Shown: positions 38,001 through 53,000 of the stretch, one piece after another
Layout: the number at the start of each line of letters is the position of its first letter
How positions within the stretch are numbered: position 1 is the stretch's first letter
Source of the DNA: Lutraria lutraria
Taxonomy: Eukaryota; Mollusca; Bivalvia; Venerida; Mactridae
Length of the DNA: 64,000 bases
NCBI GenBank assembly: GCA_964023205.1
Contig: OZ026847.1
Location: forward strand, 1,004,501 to 1,068,500
Direction: 5' to 3'
Notes under the pieces: model-generated
The model's database searches: none
What the model was told of the DNA's origin: nothing
What the model saw: only the letters and a program-made list of their open reading frames with translations
Made by a program: the position numbers and the translations under genes

Positions 38001-41000
38001 AACTTTCACAAAAAAAAACAATTTTACCATTTAGTTAAATCAAGATGTTGTTCCATAATAACGATGATTTTTGTTCTAATCAGAAAAAAATGTGTTTGTA
38101 AAACGCAATGCCCCTTCACGGTGACCTTGACCTACTGACCTTAAAACCCACAGGTCCTGTAGAGATTGTCATGATGCTCCAACATATGAAGTTTGATGAC
38201 TGTAGGTGGAAGCTGTTTGATTTTATAGGCAAGGTTAAAGTTTGATACAAACAGACAGACCAAAAGCAATATGTCATCGATAAAATTAAATACGTGGCAT
38301 AAAAACAGACATATTAAATCTAACGCGCATATATTCAGATATATCAAATAATTATGTTAATGTATTGATTTTACACATTCTAGTCGTTTATGATTCTCTA
38401 CTTTTTTGGAAGGGAGGACGATATAAAGTAAGTGTGGATCGTGTTACTTTCTTAATTACGTACAACTTGAGTTACGAGTTCATGAAAATTTATGTGCCAT
38501 GTGGCGTTTTAAGTTTGTATTAGTTTATTTAGATTGAAGCTGAAAATGTTGAACTATATGCGACTGGCACGAGGCACGTGTTAACATGTGACAACTTGTC
38601 TTAACGTATTAAACCTAAAGTCATTCAGAGAACAACTGCATTAATTTAATGTTCGCTGTCTTTATTATGACAATATGTACACAACATTCTAAATCATTCA
38701 TACTGACAGTAATTGTCATTCTTCTATGGCATAAATAGTTCTTTTCATAACAAATACAGTAGGGCTACAGTATTATTTATTTTATCTTATTATATATAAT
38801 AAGTCATAGGTCTATGTCTACTTAAATATGGATGTAAAATAATAATTTTATATGGACATCTTTCCCTTTGTTTATATTAATAATTTTATTAATAATGAGT
38901 ATTGCTTTATTTTAATGATTTGTGTAGACATGCATTATTACAGAAAATAAAATGAACACATTCTACAAATACGCCCTTTTGCATGAGCATAAATAATAAT
39001 AAGAAAATTGCTACGACAATTTACATGTGGACTTAGTCTTAAAGTGTGGGTGACAGCGAATTAACCCATTTATGCCCAATGTCTACATAAATATATTATT
39101 TCCAAGCAGCTTTGATCCGAAACAGACGATATAACCAATGTTGTCTGCAAAGGATTTTAATTTGTACAATTTTGGATCAAAATTCTGCAAAACATCCCTA
39201 TTTTTAGGAATGTGTCTGTCCAAATGGCAAGTTGGGAGATCCTATTGTAAAAAATGTTATGTATAGATGGGTTAAAGAATGAAATGAGCATGTCCTTTCA
39301 GTACGCGTGGGTAACGACAGTTACGTAAAATATGAGATAACCGTCGTGTATTATATTTGCCATAATTGCACGAGTATAATCAACGTCAATCAAAATCTGG
39401 CGTACCGTCAATTGAACATAATTTTATGTTATTTTTCATTCATGTTAAAGAACACCGACATTTTAGACATGACATCATGTATTTAGAAAAGACACTGTTT
39501 TTAGTACTAGAATTTTCTCACATTTTACGTGTGACAACTTGTCATTGATAAATTATCTTTCAAGGTAGCTCCTACAACTACACCTTTATCTTTTTTTTTC
39601 AGTAAATATTAAATAAACTAATAATTTCGTATATTCCTTCTTAGTTTTATTTTGTTATTATTATGTACTATGGTACTCCTATTGCCATGTAAATCGTATG
39701 GGTTGATTTAATGGAAGTTTGATAGTATTAAGTGAGTACGGCTACAGGCATAATGTTTTTTTTTTGTGGTTATGATAACTGATATTATTATACCTCACGT
39801 GACTTATTTACTCTATACTCTTATGTGACGTCAGAGGGTGAAAATCCGTAATGTTACCCTCTGACATTACATTTCGGCCCGCTTGCCATAACGAAACTGC
39901 CCTCACGCGATATTACCGGGTGTCGGGTTTTATTCAGTTTCTGTCGTATCGAATACTATCATTGTCTAGACACTTTAGGCACTTAGTAGAATATATCTGT
40001 AGTTTGACATCCGGTTTTGCTGTAGACATTTTGGCAGCAAGAGCAACTATGGTGTCAGAAAGAAGCTTCGTTTCAATTTCTATTATACATAATGTAGTTT
40101 CGTTATATTTGTTAACATGCTTGTTGCATTTTGTGTCTTTCTTAATTATTGTTTTGTTCGGTATAATAAAATAAATATCACATCCCACATAGGGTGATAG
40201 AACGTAATGTTCACCCTTGACAATGCAATGTCAACCTCGGCTAACGCCTCGGTCGACATTACTTGTCTCGGGTGAACATTACGTACTATCACCCTATGTG
40301 GGATGTGATATTTATATAGTATCAAAGTACATGTTTTTGTACATGAATGATTTACATAATACGTTTGTGCACAACAGTACTAGCACAAGACATTAGATGT
40401 GTCTAAAGATATTCGTTATATATTGATCACACTAGTATAACATTTAATTGATTGTACACAACTTAGTGCTCTGTCCACTTTTTGTTATCAAATCCAATCA
40501 GTGACAAGGACATATTTAATGTTTTGCTTTCTTACGTAAATCGACTATAAAATCGACATTCTAACTTCTCAGTTTCGAAGAATTAGTCAGCATACCAGTA
40601 TACAATGCTCATGTAGAACATTACCACTGTTGCACATTTTTGCTTTTTTCGCAATAAGAACGCTACAGTCACAGCGCACTAAAACATTTACATAGAGACT
40701 AGGTTTTGATTATCAATGTCATCCTATTGGCTAGACACGGCACTGACTCCTGCCCGTGTAATGTTAGTCAAAACCTAGACTAAGTGTTTTCTATGTTAAT
40801 TACACGGTAAAACAAAATGTCATGTTTCCAATGCATAAATACACGTAAGCATTAAGTTCATAGTCACTTTGATAATTGATGTTTAATCCTTAAATAAATA
40901 CCAATAACATTTTAAATAATAAAAATCCTTCTTCAAGCACAAGATTTATTGAAGACATTCATTTTCAAAACATTCTAGAAATATCATTTTCCGACTCGAA

Positions 41001-44000
41001 CCCTTAACTACGATTGGGTTTTATATTATCAGTCAATTTTATACAAGTTTATCCGAATTTCAGTGCGGCAATTGCTTTTCCTTATGTCAAACTAGTTGAC
41101 ATTGCAGAAAGCGTTTTTCAGTTTTTACTCCATGTAGAACTGTGATTTTAGACACTGACCATTACGTATATTATGTCAGTCACAAGAAAATAAGTCATTG
41201 TACTAAGTTAAAAAATAATGTCCAGTAATAAAAATAAAAAGATGCTTGTAATAAATGCATAATAAATATTCTGGAAAAATGTACTGAAAAATATTATCTA
41301 CGAAACTATTACACTTATTCTACCCTAAATCTTGGACTTTAAGAAATATTACAAACTATTGCATTTATAACATGTTATTATATAAAAGATATAAAAATGT
41401 AAGAAAACCTGTTTACTTTACCTCTGCTGTGCACGGTCCCGTTCAACGTAATTTAATGATAATTGTATATGCAAAACTTGACTGTTATTTATTTGTTATG
41501 ACATGTTATTTAATGGTAAGTGACTGGGGATATTTCGCAACATGTTGTTTTTGGGAAATTCACGTATCACGTACGCGACAATAGACGCGCTTTAGTGTCT
41601 ATTCACCAGCATGCTGGATGAAAAGTGCCGGAAGGAGCAGTTGTTTAGGGATAGAACATCGGACTTCCAACCCGGAGGTTGCGGGTTCGAAACCCGTCAA
41701 TGGCGGAATTTGATCGGAACCAGCCCTTCTTTCGGCAAGAATACTGGTCAGAATCCAGGAAGCAGTCACCGATATCATTTAGCATAAGTGGTAAGAACTT
41801 GCCCTACAATCGATGCAAAAGAAATAAGTTTAAACTAACTTTGAACTGTTCTGGTGTCGAGAGTATAAAACTTGAAATATGTCTCCAAGCTGAAATCTCA
41901 TTTCTTGTAATTCAATGTTTCTAGGTTAATTATAATAAGACAATAATTGTATTATTGATACATTTGTCTAAAAGCATAATTGACCTGAATATAACCTGTA
42001 TATTGGCAAGATGACGTTTGATTGAATCTTGTGTTGTGGAAGCCCGGAGTCCGTGACATAGATGTAATATCATTTTAAGTAAACTTTGTATATTCTGATC
42101 GCTCATGTGATATTACTCAGAATACTCAAACTTATTTACAGTGCAACCTCTCCTAAGTAGAACCCCTTAACAATGCTCTAGAAGTTAGATGTATTGTAAA
42201 ATGAATTATTTTACAATAAATCTATTATTTTAAATAATGCAGTGGGGAAAATCATACTGTTGTTGATGGGAAGTTGTTGCTAAAGAGAGGGCCGCTCTGG
42301 AGAGGTAGTACTGTACACACTTCTCGTTGATCCCAAAATGTTTGTTATTCAGTCAGTGTACCGTTAGGTCTTATCTCTCCATTGTATTCACAATTTGTCT
42401 GTTTGTAAGTTACTCTTTGCCAGCCTAAAGTCGCATTTAATGCGGAATTAGTTTCAATATTACCGCATATTTGACTGACGGCGTCGTGACAGAACCGCTT
42501 ACTACATAGTTTGATTTATATCATAATATACTTATCATTTTAACTTAATATATAACTTACCAAGTATACACACCCTCGTAAAATAACACAAACTGAATTA
42601 ATTAATTAACACTATGTATAGATTGAGAATACATCTAGATCTCCTTATATAAACCGACGTAGAGGATATTCTTATTTGAACAGACGGACGTACATAACAT
42701 TCTTGGACATTTGCACCTGATAATAATGAAGTCTGTGTACTTAATATTGGACAGCGCATCATCAGTAAAAGACAAATTTACAATGATGTTTTCCTTTTTC
42801 AGGCTGGAACGATGTTGGATTTCACAATCCGTCAATGATTACACCTAATATAGACAAACTAGCTTATGGCGGTGTTATCTTGAACCATTCTTACGTACAA
42901 CCAGTATGCTCACCGTAAGTATACCAACTATACAGTAAAACCTCTCGTCCTCTCCAATGCGACCCTCTCTTGAGCAACAACCTTTCAAAACAGCATGATT
43001 TTCCCACTGCATGGTTAACTATTTATTTAACCTCTCTAGAGCAACAATTATGTAAATGGTCAAGTTTCATTTAATTGTTTATTTGTGTAATAAATTATTA
43101 TTTCTAGATGATACAGTACAACCTCTCCAGTGCGGCCTTCTCAGTGACAACAAAAGTTTGTTACTCACAAAGGCTTTTGCTTAGGAGATTATGCACTGTA
43201 GTTACCGTGTAGCATGTAGTCTGTAGTATGTAGTCTGTAGCATGTAGTCTGTAGTATGTAGTCTGGTATATTCCGTGTAGCATGTAGTCTGTAGTCTGTA
43301 GCATGTAGTCTGTAGTCTGGTATATACCGTGTAGCATGTAGTCTGTAGTCTGTAGCATGTAGTCTGTAGTCTGGTATATTCCGTGTAGCATGTAGTCTGT
43401 AGTCTGGTATATTCCGTGTAGCATGTAGTCTGTAGTCTGTAGCATGTAGTCTGTAGTCTGGTATATTCCGTGTAGCATGTAGTCTGTAGTCTGGTATATT
43501 CCGTGTAGCATGTAGTCTGCAGTCTGTAGTCTGTAGTCTGTAGCATGTAGTCTGTAGTCTGGTATATTCCGTGTAGCATGTAGTCTGTAGTCTGGTATAT
43601 TATTTTAAAGACTCAAATGAATATTTGCACATACCTTCGCATGTTAATAAAATGTCCTAGTCATAGAAATACAGGTATAAATAAAAAGTGACGAATATAA
43701 TAATGACGTCACACAATTAGTAAAAAGAATTGTTTATTACTAGAGGTTTTATTAATGATTTGAATTTATCGTCCAAACTTTGTATGTAATCTTATTTTCC
43801 AGTTATGTTGATTATTATGATATCTTCTTTTTCAGATCTCGTCATGCCTTTATGACCGGGGTCTACCCTTTCAAAGTTGGCCTTCAGGTATGTCGTCTAA
43901 TTATGCATAACATTAACTAGGTTTGGTTTGCATAGTTCTGTTTTCATCTAAAGAAACACATTAAGTCGTTCAGATCTGAGTCATAACAAAATCATTCGCG

Positions 44001-47000
44001 CCACTGAAACAAATCATTCAGCGATCTGTAATTTAATCATGAATTTGATGTTATTGTAGCATTTTGATTGTCAACGAATACGTGCCACAGTTAATCATTT
44101 CTTGAACACTTCTCATTTACCAACTAGTGTTCTTATGTATCGTTTGACTTGGTATTAGAAACTTTTAATGCCTCTGTTTCAGCATATGGTTATTTTCCAT
44201 TCACAAAATGTTTGTTCCCCGCTGAACTTGACATTCCTACCTCAACATCTGAAGAAAGCCGGATACGCGACACATATAATAGGAAAGTAAGTCATCATAG
44301 AATTATATTATCATCCAATGGTGTAACCGGATACGCGACACATATAATAGGAAAGTAAGTCATCATATAATTATATTATCATCCGATGGTGTAACCGGAT
44401 ACGCGACACATATAATAGGAAAGTAAGTCATCATATAATTATATTATCATCCGATGGTGTAACCGGATACGCGACACATATAATAGGAAAGTAAGTCATC
44501 ATATAATTATATTATCATCCGATGGTGTAATCGGATACGCGACACATATAATAGGAAAGTAAGTCATCATAGAATTATATTATCATCCGATGGTGTAACC
44601 TGATACGCGACACATATAATAGGAAAGTAAGTCATCATAGAATTATATTATCATCCGATGGTGTAACTGGATACGCGACACATATAATAGGAAAGTAAGT
44701 CATCATAGAATTATATTATCATCCGATGGTGTAACCGGATACGCGACACATATAATAGGAAAGTAAGTCATCATAGAATTATATTATCATCCGATGGCGT
44801 AACCGGATACGCGACACATATAATAGGAAAGTAAGTCATCATAGAATTATATTATCATCCGATGGTGTAACCGGATACGCGACACATATAATAGGAAAGT
44901 AAGTCATCATATAATTATATAATCATCCGATGGTGTAACCGGATACGCGACACATATAATAGGAAAGTAAGTCATCATAGAATTATATTATCATCCGATG
45001 GCGTAACCGGATACGCGACACATATAATAGGAAAGTAAGTCATCATAGAATTATATTATCATCCGATGGTGTAACCGGATACGCGACACATATAATAGGA
45101 AAGTAAGTCATCATATAATTATATTATCATCCGATGGTGTAACCGGATACGCGACACATATAATAGGAAAGTAAGTCATCATATAATTATATTATCATCC
45201 GATGGTGTAATCGGACATTGCACAGTGGTGAAAGTCATCCCTGACGCTGCTTTAGAATATTTGCGGTAGGGGTTTGAAGCACATGGAATGTATAACGTCC
45301 GCACAATTGCCGGGCTATTAAAGGTCAGTTAAAGTCACATAATCATGTAAATGAAGTGACGTCACGCGCTCTATAGATTTCAAGTTTACAAAAGCAAAAT
45401 TCACAGCGAAATAAGTGCTTTTAGAAGAAAAATGGCTTGTTTCGTCGGTGATAATTATCTTGGGATAATATCAGCAATTGTTTGTTTTTTGCATATATTT
45501 TTATAACAAAAAGCTAATGGGACTGTAACGGACATAAGCATCTCTACGAATAACGATCAAGTATTGTAAATAGTAGATAAAGCTATACTTTTGTAAGATC
45601 GAAGTCGAACACAGACCTTGTACAAATACATAAATACATGGTCAGACTGGTGAGATGTTTGTATTTATTGACATGACAAATGATGCTTATTTATAACATA
45701 TACAAGTAGTTGAAATGTTTATTATCGACTCAGATAAGCACTGGTGACATTCTTTTAAATGCATTAACAAACATGTGTGAATTGGCGAAAAGGAACAAAA
45801 TGCTTTATACAGTAAGTTTGGACGAACTTAAGTACTATTATAGTAAATGAACGATTTCCTATATTTCCAGATGGCATCTAGGATTTTGTAATTGGGAATG
45901 TACACCAACCTATCGTGGGTTTGATTCATTCTATGGGTACTATACAAGTCGTTCTGATTATTTTACACACGAAAACCGTAAGTTTTTCTTCTATTGCCTG
46001 TACTATGTTTTTAGAGTGATCGAATCTATTAATAATACAGACTAAACTTCGTCATTTACGATGACATAGATTAAGTATAATACAAAATTTACTCTTAACC
46101 GATCAACACCCATTTTGGCTGACAAATAATATGTACATTATCTATACGTAAAATACGATATTGCAGAATGTATTAGTATTGAACTATACATTTTTACAAA
46201 GTAATACTTGATTTAGTAGGCAACGCAATAGATCATCCATTACCTCACAATAGATCATCCATTACCTCACAATAGATCATCCATTACCTCACAATAGATA
46301 ATCCATTACCTCACTACAAACTTTGACTTGTTTTTTGTCCTTATAGAGGGTTTCCTTGATTTCCACGATGATTATGAAGTGGTCACTAACCAGACAGGAG
46401 TATACTCTACAGTAAGTGCTTGTATAGGATGAATTTCTGTCATACACACTTCTAAACATTTCGGTTCAATAGCTATACATGAATTGATAAACCAAACACA
46501 AGCCCTTGGCTGGTACAGATCCCTCCATTGAATTTCAATCAAATTTGCATGTTCCTATTTTCACTAAACATGCGATGCACGCGAAAAGTGACAAGTAAAA
46601 GTCTATTTCTTTGCATAACTTTGATGTATTTAATGTATATTGTAGTAATAACAAATTGAAATAAATGATGACATTTCATTCACATTTAACTTGAAATAAA
46701 CCATCTAATGATGCGTTATCGATATTCCATGAATGACCCTTCCATTTTCTAGCAATCAGTTTTTATAATGTAATAAGTATATTTGCTACAAGACGTTACA
46801 TGGGAGTTGATTTGTAACCATTAATTGTTGTTGTCTTTTAAAATAATTTCAGCTTTTGTATGCGAAGAGAGCAGAGCGTATAATTGATCGCCATAATGCT
46901 AGTGAACCATTGTTTCTTTATTTGCCGTACCAGAGTGTACATGAGCCATTAATGGTAAAAAACTCCAGAACAAATTATCAATATTTAGTAATGCATACAT

Positions 47001-50000
47001 ACAAATGTACATTGTATTATGTTTTCCTTTACATTCATGCATCCATCCATCTATCCATCCATCAAGCTCTGAACAAAATATACATACTTGACAAAACTTC
47101 ACAATTTTCTAAGAAATTGTTATAAATGACAGAAGGTCATACCTATATATTCGCTGTTCGTTGAATTGGAACCCCAGTTTGTATATTCAACTGAGCTATT
47201 TTAAGTATAATCTACCCTGTATGTATTGCAACATACATAATTTATACGAGTAATACAACTAGTTAAGATATGTTTAATGTACAATGTATTGTATCTTATA
47301 TTATATAAATTATATTTTCGTATTTGATCTTTTATAAGGTCCCTCCTGAATATGAAGCAATGTACCCAGACATAAATACCAAATCCAGGAAAACTTTCAG
47401 TGGTAAGTGGCTTCATTAAACTAAAGGTTTGTTTGAAAAAAGAGAGGATAATGTTCATTTTTAGCGCGTCTGTTTTCGATGAAAATCCATGCTATTGAGA
47501 TCACTGCGGCGTCAGCATATGCGCGTACATCTACATATGCAGCAAAAACATGAATGCAGCTCAAAACTCGCACCATATACTAGTATGAGGTATACTCTCT
47601 TATACGCTCTTGTGAAATGTTGCATTCATCGTGCTAGTGTGATTATTTTGCTTTTCACGCCGAACAAACTTTGTCAACAGAAGAGATTGATGTACTGTGA
47701 TACAATGGTACTATTTGTATTTCAACCGGACAGAATTCTAGGTTGTCATGCATTTTTTAAGCATACAAAATATCGCGTGATCATGATAGTAAGGTCATCA
47801 ATAACGACTGTTCGTTATAAGACTCAGCGTTTAACAGTTTTCTTACAGGGTAATGTCGAACCAGATGCAGGTCCCACATTGGATCCTATTTTGACCATTG
47901 GCCCTGATTACTTGAAAATCTGCTTGTGGTAAGGGGACACAATTTCTGACAATTATCTAAAGCGGGTGGGGTATGGTAAGAATTAAAAATTAAGAATAGG
48001 CTTGTATTTAAGTAAAAGAAATCAATGTAATTTCAAGTCATATTTGCACTGAAAGGAATGTTGACAAGAATGGAGAAAAAAGATAAAATGGCAAAGCTAA
48101 TGTGGATATAAGAACAAATTCTCTCGTACATTCAAACACAAAAATTAATTCTTATTTCAAAAAAGTATTATGCACTACACAATGTCAAAACATGTATCAA
48201 TGTTGTACGAGTGAAATTTATTTGAAATAATGAGAATTAACACTGCTAACTTCATTTTATTACACACTTTATATATATATATATAACCAGGTAAAAATAC
48301 GATCTGTTTTGCTCATAAAGTAGTACAGATTAAAAGGTATGGTGGTCAAAAGTGCCATGGAACAAAACAGTCAATAGTTAGAATTTCCCCTTGCCATTTA
48401 AAGTGTATCATATTTCTGATAATTTTCATGTTAAGCTTATTGAGCTAGTTCTGTGACTTATCAAAATACATGTCAGTTACAATAATCACAAATTCAATAT
48501 TCTTTCATAGTATCTATTAATCAATTTATATATTAAGGATCAATTAAATAACAATGAACAAGAGGGGCAAAATGACCATGTAATCGTTTACTAGAAAAAA
48601 GAAGTTTAAAAACGATTTGATACTTGATCATAGTAGTTCTGTGAAAATTTGGTCGAAGTCCCTTCAGAATTGAAAGAGTTGTGTTCAGTAGAGTATTTCC
48701 CCATATATACTGTATATATCACATAGGCTATGCACACAATAAAACACGAGGTCATAGATCGGCCAAAAGGGATCATATCACAAAATCCCTAAAATGCATA
48801 GGGGTACTACAAAATAGTTATGTGTAAATGTTTGGTTGAAATCCCTTCAGAATTGTAGGAGAAGTTGCGTCCAGAAGAAATTGTGGAAGCTCGCCCTGCA
48901 ACCCGCCCGCCTGTCCGTGCGCCGACATTCGCCAATAAAATAGCCTTTGCCTTGGAAAACCTGGTTAAACATATAAAAAATCAAAAAAGTTACCAGAGAT
49001 AACAATACACTTTATATATTATGATAGAAACTAATGCTGAACTTAACGTATATTATTATTTCCTGCACTATCCCTTCACAGACACCATACTATTTACTGA
49101 TATCTCAAGAACACTTTGCACGGGATTTCGATAAATTGGGTCAGTGCGATAGTAAAGCCACACATTTCATGCACTTACCTTTATAAAGTTGAAGACATGA
49201 CATGTGCCTACGACAAAAAGTAAATAAATGAAAGCATAATGTTTTGGCATTAATACTTACTTTGATCTGCGCACTGATTACTCATTATCGCAATTTTGGT
49301 CTCCTTATTTGTTTTGTTTACTTTTCGAAATTTATAGCGGAATTGCTTGACAACTGAAAACGGAAATGTCTTCGATCGGAAACACAGTCCATTATTTAAT
49401 TATTTTTTTTCCCTAAGCGAATAAAACTTCTAATCTTTACACGGATATAAGTATATCTTCTAATGTTGGTAGATAAACGATATTCTTTCAAAAATCCTTG
49501 TCATTTAATAAAAAAGCACGTGCCACCACCTGTTTTGTATAATTCGAGTTACCGTTCCTTTCACGGACGAATTATTTTCAGTGAATCGGTCAGAAGCCGT
49601 GGGAAAATGAAAATGATCGTAAACATTCTACAATTAACCATAATTCAAATAGAAAGAACCAGAAATCAAAGAAGTGTTTTATACTTACCATCTTAATGGA
49701 GAATCCCATATGTCTTAGGTACATTATGCGCATTACTTATCATGTGTTGTCACAGCTTTAAATGTCTAATCGCACAGATATTTGTTTTGTTTACATTTTA
49801 ACGAATGAAAAAATGGCGTCCTGTCGAAATTTATGTCACATGGCGAATGTTTGTTTGGTCGTTTCAGTAAACGCGATTATGTCAACCAAAAAATGGATTC
49901 GTACAACGTTCAGTGTTACTTCGTATTGTTCAAAGACTAATTTGGTTCACGAACTATTCGTTACATTTTGAGTTTGAATGTACTTTCATAAACCGTTTTT

Positions 50001-53000
50001 AACGGTGTTGTTTTCTTGATTAATCAGTGGTAGCTGGTCTATATCCTTCAAATAGTGAATATAACATGTATACACTAATGTTTTAACAACTTACCAATAC
50101 TTTTGTATAGACTCCCCAAGTAATTATTTCAACTGGCCATGTGACTATTTTCTATGTTTTATTTTGAAAGTTGAGATTTGTGTCCCCTTAAGTCTCCCTG
50201 GTTCCCAATTTGATAGGTCATGTTCTCAAACTTATGAATGCGTGGCTCCAACCAATCACGTGATTTTGAAAATTGAATAAGACATGCTTTGAGGACGTAT
50301 ACTAACACAACACTGAATTATTACCGGGGAGGAACAGTAGTGTAGGTGTTGAGCATTGGGCACCTATTTCGGGAGGTTGCGGGTTCGATTCCCGGAGTTT
50401 GACCGGAAACTTCACGATCCCTTTTTTCGGCCCGAGTACTGGTCAGAACCCAGGAAGTAGTCATTGAGAGTAGTTAATATAAGTTGTAAGAACTTTTCCT
50501 GCAATCGATGTAAAATGACTTTAAACTTATTCAACTATAACCATGTTTGCTTTCTATTTTTCTTACACTTCGTAGGCATGGTTACGGCAATGGATGCATC
50601 TATTGGACGTGTTGTCGAAGCATTGAAGGCTAAAGGACTTTATGATGATACAATATTTTTCTTCACGCCAGATGTAAGAATCAACTTCCAAAGTGTTCAT
50701 AATTCTGTCAAGTCGTCTAAAAACAAATGCACTATAAATAAGCATTTGCCATTCTCACAAAATACATGGTTTACGATTGTAGGCCACATTCATAAAACAC
50801 TTTTATATGCTGTACCAATGGTTCCGTGACTACCACTTAGTTTGTGAACTGCAATCAACGTAATCCCTTCCCACATGACATAAGAAACTAAGTCATGAGA
50901 TGTATCATGTGGACGTTACATATTCAGTCAATGTGCCCTAGAAAGAGAGGCCTCAACATTTGAAATGAGTATAAAACCGTTGGTTGAGGGTACCCCCAAC
51001 CCATGTTAGCCAATATTTTGATATCTTTATTTTTGATATGATGTACAACGGTAAACAACCAGTTTTATTGCAAAGCTTTTTCATCTTATATCATTTTAGA
51101 ATGGAGGTATGGTCGTGCGAGGCGGGAACAACTGGCCTTTGCGGGGTTCAAAGATTTCTATATGGGAAGGTGGAACCAGAGGTGTGGCTTTTGTGTCTGG
51201 ATCCAGGCTTGAGAAGATGCGCTACACATTTGACGGGTATATTTGCATTGTTCACGCGTACGATGTATGCACATCTCATTACAAGCAAACGTAAAAACAG
51301 ATATAAGTACAGTGCAACCTCTCTAAAGCAACATCCTTTGTGGGTGGCTGATGTTGTTGCTGACATGCTAGTGCTCAACAGAGGTTGAATTAATAGTTCA
51401 GTCGTACAATGGAAACAATCCTGCTGATGTTGAAGGGAGGCTATTGCTCAAGAGGGTCGCCCTGGAGAGGTTGTACTGTACATGGAAGTCGTAGAATGTC
51501 GATTTATTCATTCAGTATTTGTTTTTGTTCTTGTAGTAGATAAGATTTTGTTTTTGAACACCGAAATTCAAAGAGGGCATTATTCACATTGCGGTTATGT
51601 AATTAAAGAAAACGTTACAATTATGTAAACAACAGGACAACTAAACTACAGTTTTATTACCGCATCATAAACTGTCTAAATATTTATATGACATCAACTA
51701 TGTAACCAACTTAATTAAGATAAAATGTCACGTATTTCTTGTCATTTATTTATGTAAAAACGAGAAAACGAGACGAAAGCCATTTTGTTTACTTTAATAT
51801 ATCATACACTCTTGAGACACAATCAAGTACTTGCTTCGGTGTGATAATTAAGTCAATTATTTATTACATTGTCAACTGCCAGTTAATCTTGTATATCCTG
51901 GATTTACACATCTGACATCGTATTTTGCTCAAAGTCCTATCGATGGACATGGTCCAGTATTTTATGGATATATCAAAAAATGTTTGTTTCGGCAGCATGC
52001 AAAGGGACACAACTTGTTTAACATCTATACTCTCAAAGATTAAATAGTGTGATGATCATAACTGAATCATGTAATGCTAGTTAAAGTGTTCATTATAAAA
52101 GCATGCACGTTTAAATTCATATATTCATTGGATTAGATCATTCTTATTCCAGTTTAATGCACGCTGTTGACTGGTCACCAACCATACTAGACGCCGCAGG
52201 ACTAGAACCTGGTATGTACACGTCACTGAAATCTTGGAGTTTTGTCTGATTCCATTTATATTGAAGCTATAAAATTCTAAAGTATGGTCACAAATACACA
52301 TGTACAGCAAAGTTGAAACGTACATCAAATGATGCAGACAAAATGTGTTTAAAAAGTACCCAGAGTCTATATAAATAAAACTAATAATCCATGTTCCTGC
52401 TAGGGAGTATCACATATCTCATACATAAATAATATATAACGGTAAATCGTCGGCTTATTTCTACAATCCCGTAACTTAATATTTGGCGATATTGTGATTT
52501 TGGTATCATTGTTTCGTCTCGATGAGTTCTTCGGGGATCATACTTACCTGCTTTTAGATCTCCCCTGAATAACATTAACCAAAATTCCACAAACCCGTAA
52601 CTCGCTTATTTACGCCTAACTTCAAATGCGATTTTCTCAAAAATGGGAAAAACGGCACACAGTTTTGTAGAAATAAGAAGAAATGTCATCATTCATTTTC
52701 CAGACCCAACTCTGGATGGTATCTCACAATGGGATGCTATAAGCACCGGAAGTAAAGGTCAGCGTACTGAATTTATTTACAACCTGGACGATAAGGTCGA
52801 ACCAGTGACCTCGGGTCAAGCTGCTATCAGGTATTTACATAATATTGATATAAACTAGTAGATGGTATACTTTCTATATGTATGTAAACTAGTAAATGGT
52901 ATATTTTCTATATGTATGTAAACTAGTAAATGATTTATTTTCTATATGTATGTAAACTAGTAAATGATTTATTTTCTATATGTATGTAAACTAGTAAATG

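Noticed and set aside
28543..40174. Shared open frame ([20 protein letters not shown]) in the two 530-bp elements as a protein gene
   Set aside because: Indels change the frame in one copy and the conserved features are hairpins, so coding is not supported.
47489..47932. 147-residue plus-strand frame containing [10 protein letters not shown], reminiscent of the GDxExNPGP-like start of some LINE ORFs
   Set aside because: The motif is weak, no reverse transcriptase follows, and it lies in a sulfatase intron; the likeness is probably chance.
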